Shown here piece after piece: positions 9,450 to 18,429 of a stretch of 64,000 nucleotides of DNA. Every line of letters begins with the position of its first letter. Position 1 is the first letter of the stretch. The position numbers and the translations under genes are program-made. The stretch comes from Bacteroidota bacterium (GTDB lineage: Bacteria; Bacteroidota; Bacteroidia; AKYH767-A; OLB10): positions 1 through 64,000 of the forward strand of contig JADKJB010000010.1 in NCBI GenBank assembly GCA_016722525.1. Direction: 5' to 3'. Under the pieces are notes generated by a model, which was not told the DNA's origin, searched no databases, and was given only the letters and a program-made list of their open reading frames with translations.

Positions 9450-10383
9450 TTGAAAATTTACCAAACACTTGAAGATTACCAACCTATTGATAATGTTGTC
9501 GTTACAATAGGAACTTTCGATGGTGTCCATGTTGGACATCGTAAGCTCATTACCAGAGTCAAAGAACTTGCTCAGGAGGTTAATGGAAAAGCTTTGATAC
9601 TCACCTTTTTTCCTCACCCCAGAATGATATTGTACCCTAACGAGCACGGTATTGAACTTTTGAATACAGTTAAGGAGAAGATTTCCCTGCTGGAAGAAGT
9701 TGGTGTTGACCACCTTATAATTCATCCTTTCGATGCGGACTTTGCTGACCTTTCATCCTCTGAATTCATTAAGCAAATAATTGCTAAAAAGCTCAAAACC
9801 AAGAAATTGGTGATAGGTTATGATCACCGATTTGGTAAAAACAGGGAGGGTACTTTTGATGATTTGTTGAAACTGGCACCTTCACTTGGTTTGAGGTGAA
9901 AAAATTCCTGAAGAGGATATCGACGATATTGCAGTCAGTTCTACATTAATCAGAAAGGCCCTGAAAACAGGAGATGTTGCTACTGCAAACAATTTTCTGG
10001 GTAGTCATTATTCGATCACCGGAACCGTAGTACATGGCAAAAAAATAGGCCGAACCATAGGTTTTCCGACAGCTAACCTGCATATAATTGAAAATTATAA
10101 ACTCATTCCTGCCGAAGGTGTTTATATTGTAGAGGTAGATTTGATGAATGAAACTTTATATGGTATGCTGAGTATAGGTAAAAGACCAACATTGGAAAAT
10201 GAAGGAAAGCTTAGTGTTGAAGTATATTTGCTTGATTTTAAGCGTGAGATCTATGGTGCGGAATTAACTATCCGATTGTTGAAATGGGTCAGAGGTGATA
10301 AGAAGTTTAACTCACTGGATGAACTCACACAACAAATTAATAATGATCGTGTTTATACATTAAATTACCTGAAGTCGCGTTAA
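9450..10383 (+). CDS. ribF: Bifunctional riboflavin kinase / FMN adenylyltransferase, one frameshift
   Basis: Makes FMN from riboflavin and then FAD. The N-terminal nucleotidyltransferase part shows TIGTFDGVHVGHRKLI (HxGH motif) and the FxxGxDHRFG-like IGYDHRFGKNREG. The C-terminal flavokinase part shows GRTIGFPTANL and a GMLSIGKRPT segment. The frame breaks at about 9895, where GLR hits a stop, and resumes at once as KIPEEDIDDIAVSSTLIRK, so one base is lost or gained. With correction the protein is about 311 residues, normal for the family. The start is TTG at 9450; an in-frame stop at 9438-9440 leaves no upstream ATG, unless that too is a sequence error. Confidence 0.93.
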
Positions 10384-10429
10384 CAGATAGAATCACATTT
10401 TTTATAAAACAATTGCCCGTTGGCCGAAG

Positions 10430-11052
10430 ATGAACATTTGCAATAAACTTTGTTTCACAATTTTTTTATTTATTGGTTTACCTTTTGTTTTGTTGGCACA
10501 GGAAGAAGAAGCAAATATTCCTTCGTATTCACGTCCCGATTTTAAGGTTTTCAGGAGTTTGAGTGCTGCATTGCAACAACCAGATTCAGTATTTATTTTG
10601 GAATTGAAAGGGAAAAAGTTAACTGAGATTCCGGAAGGGGTTTTAAGTTGCCTTATTTGATGGTGCTCGATTTAGGCAGAAATAAAATTAAAACCCTTCC
10701 TGAATCTATTTCCAGATTACAGTCTCTCGAAGAGTTAGATCTTTCAAATAATAAATTAGTATCGTTACCTGCTTCAATTGGTGAGTTAAAGAAACTTAAA
10801 AAGCTTTCTCTCAACCGGAATCTCATTGAGGAGTTGCCTGTAGAAATTGGCGATATGGAATCTCTTGAGTTCTTAGAATTATGGGATAACGAGATTGGTA
10901 CTTTGCCAGATGAAATAAGAGAGCTGGAGAGATTAAAAGTGCTGGAGTTGAGAGGTATCTTATTTTCAGAAGAACAACAAAAACATTTTCAGGAACTTCT
11001 TCCCAAAGCACGAATTTACATGTCTCCATCATGCAATTGTAAAGTTAATTGA
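10430..11052 (+). CDS. Secreted leucine-rich repeat protein, one frameshift
   Basis: The start at 10430 opens a signal peptide of about 23 residues (FTIFLFIGLPFVLLAQ). A linker with SLSAALQQPDSVFILELKGK leads into about five LRRs of the 23-residue bacterial type: LPYLMVLDLGRNKIKTLP, LQSLEELDLSNNKLVSLP, LKKLKKLSLNRNLIEELP, MESLEFLELWDNEIGTLP and LERLKVLELRG. A frame change at about 10650 separates the signal and first repeat from the rest. The C-terminus ends in SPSCNCKVN. LRRs usually bind other proteins; no enzymatic domain is present and the partner is unknown. It follows ribF by 46 bases and may be cotranscribed. Confidence 0.8.
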
Positions 11053-11113
11053 AGTAGCAGTTTTCTCATTAAACTAAATTCACTTTAAGCCGTGAAAATA
11101 GTATGATAAAGAA

Positions 11114-11872
11114 TTAAATAATTTCGAACAGCTTCAGTGCTGTAACTAAAGTCATCACAACTAAAAGTCTGCGTATCCAAATTGAGGCATTTTTGCTTTC
11201 TGATGCGTACCGAGCAGCCACCCAGGCACCGATTGTTTGTCCAATTGCAATTACACAACCCAGTTTCCAATTGATTTGATCATTATATGCAAAGATTAGA
11301 AAGGCTGGAATAGTCAGAAAAAAATTCATTATATTCTTCAATGCATTGGCGTGCATAAACGTTAAGTTAAGTACCAATAGTAATGCTGCCAATGTAAAAA
11401 TTCCAACTCCGAGTTGAATGAAGCCACCATAAATTCCTATGATGAATAGTAAGGGGGAAGCACTGTATTTTTTTAATGTCGATATGGGTGCATCTACTTC
11501 ACGCAAAAGCGAAGTGTAATTTATTAGCAGCACAACAAGCAAAAAAAGCATTGCAGATCCAATAGTAATTTTTAAAATGGATTCAGGGGTGGTTGTTGCA
11601 ATATAGGCTCCTAAGGCTGATCCTATTACTGTTGGAATAATGTAATAAAAATCCTTGCCTATTTTATAAGTGCCTTTTTTATACAAGGTAATAGCACCTA
11701 CCAGTGTTTGTGTCAGAATTCCAACCCTGTTGGTTCCATTTGCTAAATTAGCCGGTAGCCCTAAAAACAAAAGCAAGGGTAATGTAAACAAGGAACCACT
11801 TCCTGCCAAGGTGTTAATGATTCCTGCAACAAATCCAGCTGCTATTGCAAGTATATACTGCCAGGTTTCCAA
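11114..11872 (-). CDS. TauE/SafE family sulfite exporter-like permease
   Basis: Inner-membrane transporter of 252 residues with about eight hydrophobic helices. The first half has the family pattern GFVAGIINTLAGSGSLFTLP near residues 15-34 and the second half a related GGFIQLGVGIFTLAAL near 149-164, the internal repeat typical of TauE/SafE. Family members export sulfite, sulfonates or other organic anions; the substrate here is not readable. It is convergent with the LRR gene and divergent from the TPP-riboswitch TonB receptor. Confidence 0.85.
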   Translation of the reverse strand: METWQYILAIAAGFVAGIINTLAGSGSLFTLPLLLFLGLPANLANGTNRVGILTQTLVGAITLYKKGTYKIGKDFYYIIPTVIGSALGAYIATTTPESILKITIGSAMLFLLVVLLINYTSLLREVDAPISTLKKYSASPLLFIIGIYGGFIQLGVGIFTLAALLLVLNLTFMHANALKNIMNFFLTIPAFLIFAYNDQINWKLGCVIAIGQTIGAWVAARYASESKNASIWIRRLLVVMTLVTALKLFEII

Positions 11873-12071
11873 AATTTACATTTTTTAGATTAAAAGAGAC
11901 TTGATTCTAGGTTTTAATATTTTTATAAATAACTTTTAGTGAAATTTAAAGCTACTACTGGGTATTTAGCATTTCAATGGTAGCTGCTGCTGAGATATAA
12001 ATTTCATGCCGGCAATATCTTTAGTAACGAACCAAATCTATAAAATAAAAATTAGTAAATAGTAAATTTGT
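11873..12071. other. Intergenic gap upstream of the TPP riboswitch
   Basis: AT-rich, without a convincing open frame. Nothing recognisable until the -7-like TATATTTG at 12072. Confidence 0.5.
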
Positions 12072-12079
12072 TATATTTG
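12072..12079 (+). promoter_or_regulatory. -7 promoter element for the TPP riboswitch transcript
   Basis: TATATTTG matches TAnnTTTG and ends five bases before the start of the riboswitch fold. No clear TTTG lies 19-21 bases upstream, so only the -7 half is supported. Confidence 0.55.
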
Positions 12080-12083
12080 CACT

Positions 12084-12173
12084 ACGAAAGGGGTGCTATC
12101 CGCTTAAAGCGGAATGCTGAGATTAAACCCAATAACCTGATCCGGATAATGCCGGCGTAGGGAGAGAGGTAAC
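12084..12173 (+). promoter_or_regulatory. TPP riboswitch (THI element)
   Basis: The conserved THI-box parts appear in order: GGGGTGC (12090-12096), a variable stem ATCCGC/GCGGAAT, GCTGAGA (12116-12122) then ACCC, and ACCTGATC CGG ATAATGCCGG CGTAGGGA (12135-12163). When thiamine pyrophosphate binds, the fold represses the downstream gene. It lies about 100 bases ahead of the TonB receptor start on the same strand, with no other gene between. I did not find a clear terminator hairpin in the leader, so control at translation start is possible. Confidence 0.95.
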
Positions 12174-12276
12174 ATTTTCTGCAATTGCGTTCCCGTGTAT
12201 TTCAGTTACCCAAATCTAAATACGGTTATTTTAATGCATAGGACTCCCTTTGAAGTACTTTATAAATTCAAAGGAT

Positions 12277-14646
12277 ATGAAAAACATTTTAGTTCTTATT
12301 AGTTGTTGCCTGATAGCCGTTTCATTAACTGCTCAAAGTAATATTTCAGGCACTGTGGTTAGCAATAGTTCAGGTAAGCCCTTACCTGGAGCCACTGTTA
12401 CGGTTCAAGGCACTTATGTTGCTGCTGTTACCAATGAACAAGGAATGTTCTCCATCAATAATTTTTCCAACGGATCTTATGTTTTAGAAGTCCGTTTTGT
12501 AGGTTATGCCACCTATAGAAAGCTGATTGATTTTTCTAATACTGCTCAATTGAAAATAGCTTTGGAAATTGATCCTATAATAGGGGATGAGGTAGTTATT
12601 TCTGCTACCAGGGCTACACAGGAATCTGGAATGGCATTTAGTGATATTTCAGCAAAGGATTTAGAAGTTGTAAATACAGGACGCGATATTCCGTTTTTAC
12701 TGGAAAATGTCCCTTCATTGGTTGCAACTTCTGATGCTGGAACCGGCATTGGCTATACCGGTATCCGATTGCGCGGATCAGATGCTTCACGTATTAATGT
12801 TACCATCGATGGGATTCCTATGAATGATTCTGAATCGCAATTACTTTATTGGGTCAATATGCCAGATCTGGCCTCTTCTGTCAGCAGTATTCAAGTGCAA
12901 CGGGGGGTAGGAACTTCAACTAACGGAGCCGGTGCATTTGGCGGAAGTGTGAACATTCAAACTTCCAAGCTGTCTGATAGCTCTTATGCGATGTCATCAA
13001 ATGCAATTGGTTCTTTTAATACGCTAAAACATAATGTGGCATTAGGTTCCGGGATGATTAATGGTCGCTGGAATTTTGAAGGCAGACTTTCAAAAATTTC
13101 CTCCGATGGTTTTATAGATCGGGCTACCTCAGATCTGAAATCTTTTTTTGTTTCAGGAGGCTATTTCGGAAAAAAAGATAGGCTCAAATTAAATATATTC
13201 TCAGGCAAAGAAATAACTTATCAGTCCTGGTATGGTGTGCCTGAAGCGGTCCTTGATACAAACAGAACCTGGAATTACTATACCTATGATAATCAGGTTG
13301 ACAATTATCAACAAGATCATTATCAGTTGTTTTATACACATGAAATACAGCAAGGGTTTTATTTAAATACTGCTTTGCATTATAATTATGGAAGAGGATA
13401 TTTCGAGGAATTTAAAGAAGGAGAAAGTTTTGCTGACTATAATTTAGATGATGTAATTGTTGGAAATGATACTATTCAAAAAACAAATCTGATTAGAAGA
13501 AAATGGCTTGATAATAATTTTTATGGCCTTACCTGGTCGTTGAACCATAATATAAAAGAAACTGTTAATTTTATTTTAGGTGGAGCTTGGAACCAATATG
13601 ATGGCGATCACTTTGGTGAAGTAATTTGGGCTCAGTTTTCTTCGAACAGTAATATACGACATAAGTATTATGAGAATAATGGGCTAAAAACAGATTTCAA
13701 TGTTTTCTTTAAGTCTACAATCACAATTTATGATAAGTTGAGTTTTTTTGGTGATCTTCAATACAGGACTGTTGATTATAATTTTAGTGGTATCGGGGAT
13801 GATTTAACAGTGGAACCTCAAAGTGAAAAATTAAACTTTTTTAATCCTAAAGCCGGTATTACCTATACAATGAATCCGGGCACCTATGGGTACCTCTCTT
13901 TTAGTGTTGGAAACAAGGAGCCTTCTCGTGATGACTATACTGAAAGCACCGAGAGTAGCAGACCAAATCCTGAAAGATTGTACGATTTGGAAAGTGGATA
14001 TTATTTTAGAAAAAATAATTTTATGGCTGGGTTTAATTATTTTTTAATGATGTATGATAATCAATTGGTGCTAACCGGACAAATAAATGATGTGGGTAAC
14101 TACACTCGGACGAATATAAAGAAGAGCTTTCGTGAAGGCCTTGAAATAGAAGGTGGATGGATTCCATTTTCAAATTTATCTATCAAAGGAAATGTGACAT
14201 TTAGCAGAAGTGAAATAAAGGAGTACAGTGAATATGTTGATGATTTTGATAATGGTGGACAGTTACTGCAAATTTACACCAACACAGACATTGCATTTTC
14301 GCCAAAAGTCACCGGGTTTTTAGATCTTAGTTTCAAGCCATTTAGTGCCATGCAGTTTTCGTTGATTAACCGATACATTGGTGAACAATATCTGGATAAT
14401 ACAGCCAATACGAGCCGCAAACTTGATGCCTGGTTTACTCAAGACTTTCGATTAAGCTGGACTTTTAAATCCAAAATATTAAGAGAACTTCAAATTGCAG
14501 CTACAGTTGGCAATATATTAAATGAAAAATATGAGTCTAATGGATATACCTTCAGTTATATTTCCGGTGGTGAAAAAGTAACAGAAAATTATTATTATCC
14601 ACAAGCCGGAAGAAATTATATGTTGCAGCTTACTGTTAAGTTTTAA
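12277..14646 (+). CDS. TonB-dependent outer-membrane receptor, probably for thiamine
   Basis: Outer-membrane beta-barrel of about 789 residues. The ATG at 12277 is preceded by AAAGGA and opens a signal peptide (LVLISCCLIAVSLTAQ); an upstream TTG at 12250 would only add a hydrophilic extension. Next comes a carboxypeptidase-regulatory-like domain (ISGTVVSNSSGKPLPGATVT), then the plug (VPSLVATSDAGTGIGYTGIR, RGSDASRINVTIDGIPMNDS, VQRGVGTSTNGAGAFGGSVN) and a long barrel that ends in an aromatic-rich strand (YYYPQAGRNYMLQLTVKF) with terminal Phe. Control by the TPP riboswitch directly upstream points to thiamine or a precursor as the ligand; that is inferred from context. The frame is intact. Confidence 0.92.
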   Translation: MKNILVLISCCLIAVSLTAQSNISGTVVSNSSGKPLPGATVTVQGTYVAAVTNEQGMFSINNFSNGSYVLEVRFVGYATYRKLIDFSNTAQLKIALEIDPIIGDEVVISATRATQESGMAFSDISAKDLEVVNTGRDIPFLLENVPSLVATSDAGTGIGYTGIRLRGSDASRINVTIDGIPMNDSESQLLYWVNMPDLASSVSSIQVQRGVGTSTNGAGAFGGSVNIQTSKLSDSSYAMSSNAIGSFNTLKHNVALGSGMINGRWNFEGRLSKISSDGFIDRATSDLKSFFVSGGYFGKKDRLKLNIFSGKEITYQSWYGVPEAVLDTNRTWNYYTYDNQVDNYQQDHYQLFYTHEIQQGFYLNTALHYNYGRGYFEEFKEGESFADYNLDDVIVGNDTIQKTNLIRRKWLDNNFYGLTWSLNHNIKETVNFILGGAWNQYDGDHFGEVIWAQFSSNSNIRHKYYENNGLKTDFNVFFKSTITIYDKLSFFGDLQYRTVDYNFSGIGDDLTVEPQSEKLNFFNPKAGITYTMNPGTYGYLSFSVGNKEPSRDDYTESTESSRPNPERLYDLESGYYFRKNNFMAGFNYFLMMYDNQLVLTGQINDVGNYTRTNIKKSFREGLEIEGGWIPFSNLSIKGNVTFSRSEIKEYSEYVDDFDNGGQLLQIYTNTDIAFSPKVTGFLDLSFKPFSAMQFSLINRYIGEQYLDNTANTSRKLDAWFTQDFRLSWTFKSKILRELQIAATVGNILNEKYESNGYTFSYISGGEKVTENYYYPQAGRNYMLQLTVKF

Positions 14647-14660
14647 TTTTTCAGTAGCTA

Positions 14661-15224
14661 TTAGCAGTCAGCATTTGCCGATTTACTTTTCTTAAGATAC
14701 TGCTCAATAATTTCTTTAGCACCAGTTAGTCTCAAATTACCTGTTCCGGTAACTACACCGTAACTAAATTGGTGCTCGATCAAGATTCTTTTATACCATT
14801 CATAAAAATACATTCCCTTTCCGGGATTTTCTCTTAACGGATCATACTCCCAAGGCAGATCTGGGTAGGTGAGGAGATATAAATCATAGGGTGCCTGTTG
14901 AATCATTTGATCAAAATATTCATGTGATGTTTTAAAAGCATGTTCCATCCAAACCTTACCAATTATGAATTCTGTATCAACAAACAGTAATTTATTTGCC
15001 TTGCATGATTCAGTTTTTTCTTGAATAAACTGGGTTTTGTAAATTTCAATAATGTCAGCTGCAGTATATGGACGATTTAATTCCGACAAGAATATTCGTG
15101 CATACTCAGGAATCCAGTTAGTATCAAAATGATCTGATAACTGTTCGGCGAGCAAACTTTTCCCTGTTGATTCAGGTCCTATAATGGCAATTCGAGTAAT
15201 CCCTTTTGAATTTGATTTTATCAT
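14661..15224 (-). CDS. NadR/AAA_28-type P-loop ATPase or kinase
   Basis: A single P-loop domain of 187 residues with Walker A GPESTGKS (about residues 16-23) and WIPEYAR further on, as in the ribosylnicotinamide-kinase half of NadR. The N-terminal nucleotidyltransferase domain of NadR is missing. It follows the PnuC-like permease in the same direction with a 36-base gap, so it probably phosphorylates and traps what the permease imports. Classic partners would act on nicotinamide riboside; the neighbouring TPP-controlled receptor makes thiamine an alternative substrate. The choice cannot be settled from sequence alone. Confidence 0.8.
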   Translation of the reverse strand: MIKSNSKGITRIAIIGPESTGKSLLAEQLSDHFDTNWIPEYARIFLSELNRPYTAADIIEIYKTQFIQEKTESCKANKLLFVDTEFIIGKVWMEHAFKTSHEYFDQMIQQAPYDLYLLTYPDLPWEYDPLRENPGKGMYFYEWYKRILIEHQFSYGVVTGTGNLRLTGAKEIIEQYLKKSKSANADC

Positions 15225-15260
15225 TTATAAAAGTTTTGACAAAAAACCAATTCGATTATT

Positions 15261-15827
15261 TTAAACACGTTGTTGTGCATTAAGTTCTTTTTTCCAGGCA
15301 CCAAAGCCTGTAATAGCTAAAACAAGATAAATAGTAAACCGGAGCATATAAAGATAAAGACCTTTGTAGAAATAAATACCTATATATAAAATATTTACCG
15401 GGATCCATAAAAGCCAGTTCTCTATTTTTTTGTGTGCTATCAGGTATTGCGCTGCAAAACTTAATGCAGTAGCAGTTGCATCAATATAAGGCACATCGGC
15501 ATCCGTAAAGTGATGGAAAAGTGAACCCATAGTATACGACAACCCAATAACACAAAGCAATAAAATGGAAGCTAATCTCCAATCAACCCTGGATACCGGC
15601 AACGGATTTTTTTTACTATAATTAATCCAATTGTACCAGCCAAAGAATAAAAGCGGTATGTAAACTCCTTGTTGAACAGCGTCGGAATAAAGTTGTTGTT
15701 GAATAAATAAATATAGAGAAATACTTACATTAACAAGACCAACAGGAAAACACCATACCTTTTCTTTTATGGTGAGCCACACTCCTGACACCCCAAATAC
15801 AAATCCAAGAATCTCTAGAGGGGTCAA
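15261..15827 (-). CDS. PnuC/PnuT-family vitamin-precursor permease
   Basis: Inner-membrane protein of 188 residues with about seven helices. Family patterns seen are VWCFPVGLVNVSISLYLF, LYSDAVQQGVYIPLLFFGWY, YIDATATALSFAAQYLIAHK and ENWLLWIPVNILYIGIYFYK. Members move nicotinamide riboside (PnuC), riboflavin (PnuX) or thiamine (PnuT) by facilitated diffusion, with trapping by phosphorylation. The gene sits with a NadR-like kinase and is convergent with a TPP-riboswitch TonB receptor, an arrangement known for PnuT-type thiamine uptake in Bacteroidota. No riboswitch is visible upstream of this gene itself. Confidence 0.85.
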   Translation of the reverse strand: MTPLEILGFVFGVSGVWLTIKEKVWCFPVGLVNVSISLYLFIQQQLYSDAVQQGVYIPLLFFGWYNWINYSKKNPLPVSRVDWRLASILLLCVIGLSYTMGSLFHHFTDADVPYIDATATALSFAAQYLIAHKKIENWLLWIPVNILYIGIYFYKGLYLYMLRFTIYLVLAITGFGAWKKELNAQQRV

Positions 15828-15940
15828 AATCTAATTTTTAGGCAGTTTTAGTTGGTTGTTTCAGCGTATGCCGGTCAATATACCTGCAAATTTCGTTAAA
15901 AAATCAATAAGTTGAGAATTGTACTTTATTTATATTGACC

Positions 15941-15971
15941 TTTGTAGAATTCAGCATTTTTTTTATATTTG
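15941..15971 (+). promoter_or_regulatory. Bacteroidota-type promoter of the AraC regulator gene
   Basis: TTTG (15941-15944) and TATATTTG (15964-15971) are separated by 19 bases, matching the -33 TTTG / -7 TAnnTTTG consensus. The gene start follows 24 bases later. Confidence 0.75.
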
Positions 15972-15995
15972 TAGAATATACGAGCCATTCTGAAT

Positions 15996-16922
15996 ATGGG
16001 AAAGGAAAGTTTAAATCGAATACTTGATACCCTCGAAGTAACGCACCTGCTCTCCAGCAGGCGAAAGGTATTAACTTCCACCGAGCTTCTTAACACTATC
16101 GAACAAAAGGATATTTTGATTCGAGTTGAGCAAGGCGTTTTTTCAGCAGATCAAAACCATGAAATTATACCAAATGGATCTTATTATTTGATTCCACGAG
16201 GAATTTAATTAATTTTAGGCATGGAGCTCCTCCTTATAAAGTATTAGGTTCGGAGGGTTTTTCTTCCAAAGAGGAAAGAAAAATATCTTCAGCCATTAAA
16301 TTTGAAGGATCTAACCAACCCTTTGGATCATGTTTTTTCGATCATTGGATTTGATGTGCTTATTCATGGTGCCATTCCTTTTTTTTCAATTATTGATCTG
16401 CCCAGTTTGAGAATTGAAAAAGACGATACTATTAATGAGTTAGTAAATAAAATGATTTTAGAAGAACAGAAAGATTTAGTTGGAAAATCTTCAATGCTTA
16501 ATAAAATCGCATTTGAATTGGTGATCCATATTTGCAGATACATCTATACAAAACGTGAATTGGAACCCTACTTACTCAAACTTAAATTTTTGAGCGATAA
16601 AAGACTTATTAATATTATTCAATATATTCAGGACAATCTGGAAAATGAACTTGCAAACCATAAAATTGCAGCCTTAGCATATGTGTCAAAGGATTATATC
16701 GGACAGTTTTTTAAGTCACTCACCAATCACAATTTGCAAGATTACATTGAAAGCCGACGTTTGGAACGCGCACACTATTTGTTAAGAACAACTACTGATA
16801 ACATTCAGGAAATAGCTCACAAAGTGGGATTTAAAGATCCTGCCTATTTCAGTAGAAGATTCAAGATGCGCTTCAACCAAAATGCTAAGGAAATCAGAAA
16901 AAGTGAATTTCTTTTAATGTGA
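15996..16922 (+). CDS. AraC-family transcriptional regulator, frameshifted
   Basis: The two frames 15996-16208 and about 16302-16922 together make one protein of about 305 residues. The N-terminal part (GVFSADQNHEIIPNGSYYLIPRG) resembles the cupin-like ligand domain of AraC regulators. The C-terminal 100 residues are a clear double helix-turn-helix: HKIAALAYVSKDYIGQFFKS, then NLQDYIESRRLERAHYLL, then NIQEIAHKVGFKDPAYFSRR FK. The break lies between about 16205 and 16300 and needs at least one indel. It binds DNA and probably senses a small ligand; no target can be named. It is flanked by the PnuC pair (divergent) and the GGGP-synthase gene (convergent). Confidence 0.85.
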
Positions 16923-16952
16923 CAGGGGATCAGATTAAATGAAAAAAGTTAT

Positions 16953-17698
16953 TTAAACAACTATAAAATTTTTAATAGCGGCTGAAATTTCTTTCATCAC
17001 TGAAGGATCTTTCTCTATGGAATTACCTACTACAATCATATCTGCGCCAGCCCTGCAATTTGCAGCAGCTTTTTCAGGAGTTTTTATTCCACCACCGACT
17101 ATTAAAGGTAGATCAACAGACTTCCTAACTATCCTGATCATTTCTTCCGAAACCGGATTTTTGGCGCCACTTCCTCCATCCATAAAAATCATTTTTAATC
17201 CAAGCATTTCTCCCGCCATAGCAGTGCAGGCGGCAATGTCTGGTTTGTCGTGAGGAATAGGATTTGTGTTGCTCATATAAAGAGCGGTAGTAATGTTTCC
17301 GCTTTCAATCAGCATATACCCTGTTGAAATCGCCTCCAGTTGCTTTTCCCGAATTATAGGTGCAGAAATAACATGTTTTCCAATGAGCAAATCGGAATTC
17401 CTTCCGGAAATTAAAGAGAGAAAAGAATTGCATCTGCCTGGCTATCTATTTGATTGCTGTTTCCGGGAAATAAAACCACCGGAATAGAACACGCATACTT
17501 TATCCTTCTTATACAACTAGCCAAACTTCCATTTGTTAGTAAACTTCCTCCAACAAAAATAAAATCTACTCCACAATCAGAGGCCTCTTTGCAAAGTGAT
17601 CCAATTTCTTCATTCGAAATTTTGTCGGGATCTACAAGAATGGCAAACTGTTTTTGGCCTTCCGACTTTTTGTGAATTATTTGTTGATAGATGTTCAT
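16953..17698 (-). CDS. Geranylgeranylglyceryl/heptaprenylglyceryl phosphate synthase, frameshifted
   Basis: A TIM-barrel prenyltransferase that attaches a polyprenyl diphosphate to sn-glycerol-1-phosphate. Signatures are FAILVDPDKIS near the N-terminus, FIFVGGSLLT, and near the C-terminus LPLIVGGGIKTPEKAA with GADMIVVGNSIEKDP. The frame breaks at about 17395-17410 (ILFSL | SGRNSDLLIGKHVIS) and needs one indel; the corrected length of about 248 residues fits the Bacteroidota (group II) enzymes. The start is the ATG at 17698 (MNIYQQIIHKK). It follows the phosphopantetheinyl transferase by 22 bases and is probably in the same transcript. Together with the UbiA gene at 62529 it hints at archaeal-type ether lipid chemistry. 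Confidence 0.88.
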
Positions 17699-17720
17699 GA
17701 TCGATAGAAAGTGTTCGAAA

Positions 17721-18350
17721 TTACGAAGCAATTGCGTAAGTAATCATCAGATTATCCAAATATTGAAAAAAAACCTGATATACACAATGAATTTCTTCTT
17801 TTTTAAAATGAACCTGAGTAATTCCTTGATGGGAAAACTCAAAAGGTTCCACCGTGAGATGATCTCTGAAATCAATGGCCCCAAGCCCGAAAATCTTAAA
17901 TGCGCATTCTTTTGCGCCCCATATTATATATAATTGAAGTGTTTTATGAAGTTCAGATAACCAGTTGTTTTCAAAATCATTAACAAATTTATGACTTACT
18001 CGATGAATTCTAGAACCGGTTATTTCAATATCAATTCCAACTTTATTGCCGTGGTTTATTATAACTGCCACAAATGGCCCGCTATGGGAAATGGAAACAA
18101 AAGCTCCATCACCATCCAGAAACGGTTTGCCTTGTTCATTGTATATAATTTTCTGTTTGATATTCAATTCACTAAGTAAGACCCTGGCTGCTAACCATTC
18201 CGAAAGTCGTTTTGGATTGCGCGAAAAGGGTACATCAGCATAAATGCCATGTAGCTTAAGAATTTCTAACAGTTCTTGTGGCTTTTCTGTAACATGCCAA
18301 ATAGCTAATTCTCCTTTCCCAGCTATAAATTGTCTTACTTTTAGAGGCAT
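17721..18350 (-). CDS. 4'-phosphopantetheinyl transferase superfamily protein
   Basis: Transfers phosphopantetheine from CoA to a serine of a carrier protein. The 209-residue frame is intact and has the two family motifs: VGIDIEI (about residue 112, Mg-binding Asp and Glu) and WGAKECAFKIFG (about residues 145-156, the WxxKExxxK motif with C-A-F in between). An FVSISHSG segment precedes the first motif. The size fits Sfp/AcpT-type rather than the short AcpS enzymes. It lies head to head with ahcY and just upstream of the GGGP-synthase gene. Confidence 0.88.
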   Translation of the reverse strand: MPLKVRQFIAGKGELAIWHVTEKPQELLEILKLHGIYADVPFSRNPKRLSEWLAARVLLSELNIKQKIIYNEQGKPFLDGDGAFVSISHSGPFVAVIINHGNKVGIDIEITGSRIHRVSHKFVNDFENNWLSELHKTLQLYIIWGAKECAFKIFGLGAIDFRDHLTVEPFEFSHQGITQVHFKKEEIHCVYQVFFQYLDNLMITYAIAS

Positions 18351-18378
18351 ATCAATATTTACCAGATAGCTGAACTTA

Positions 18379-18410
18379 TTTGCCTATTCGGGTGTTATTT
18401 AGTAAATTTG
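18379..18410 (+). promoter_or_regulatory. Bacteroidota-type promoter of ahcY
   Basis: TTTG (18379-18382) and TAAATTTG (18403-18410) with a 20-base spacer fit the -33/-7 consensus. The ahcY ATG follows 19 bases later. Confidence 0.8.
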
Positions 18411-18429
18411 CACAAAATTCCTTAAAAAC

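Noticed and set aside
15828..15940. Riboswitch upstream of the PnuC-like gene
   Set aside because: None of the THI-box core words is present in either orientation.
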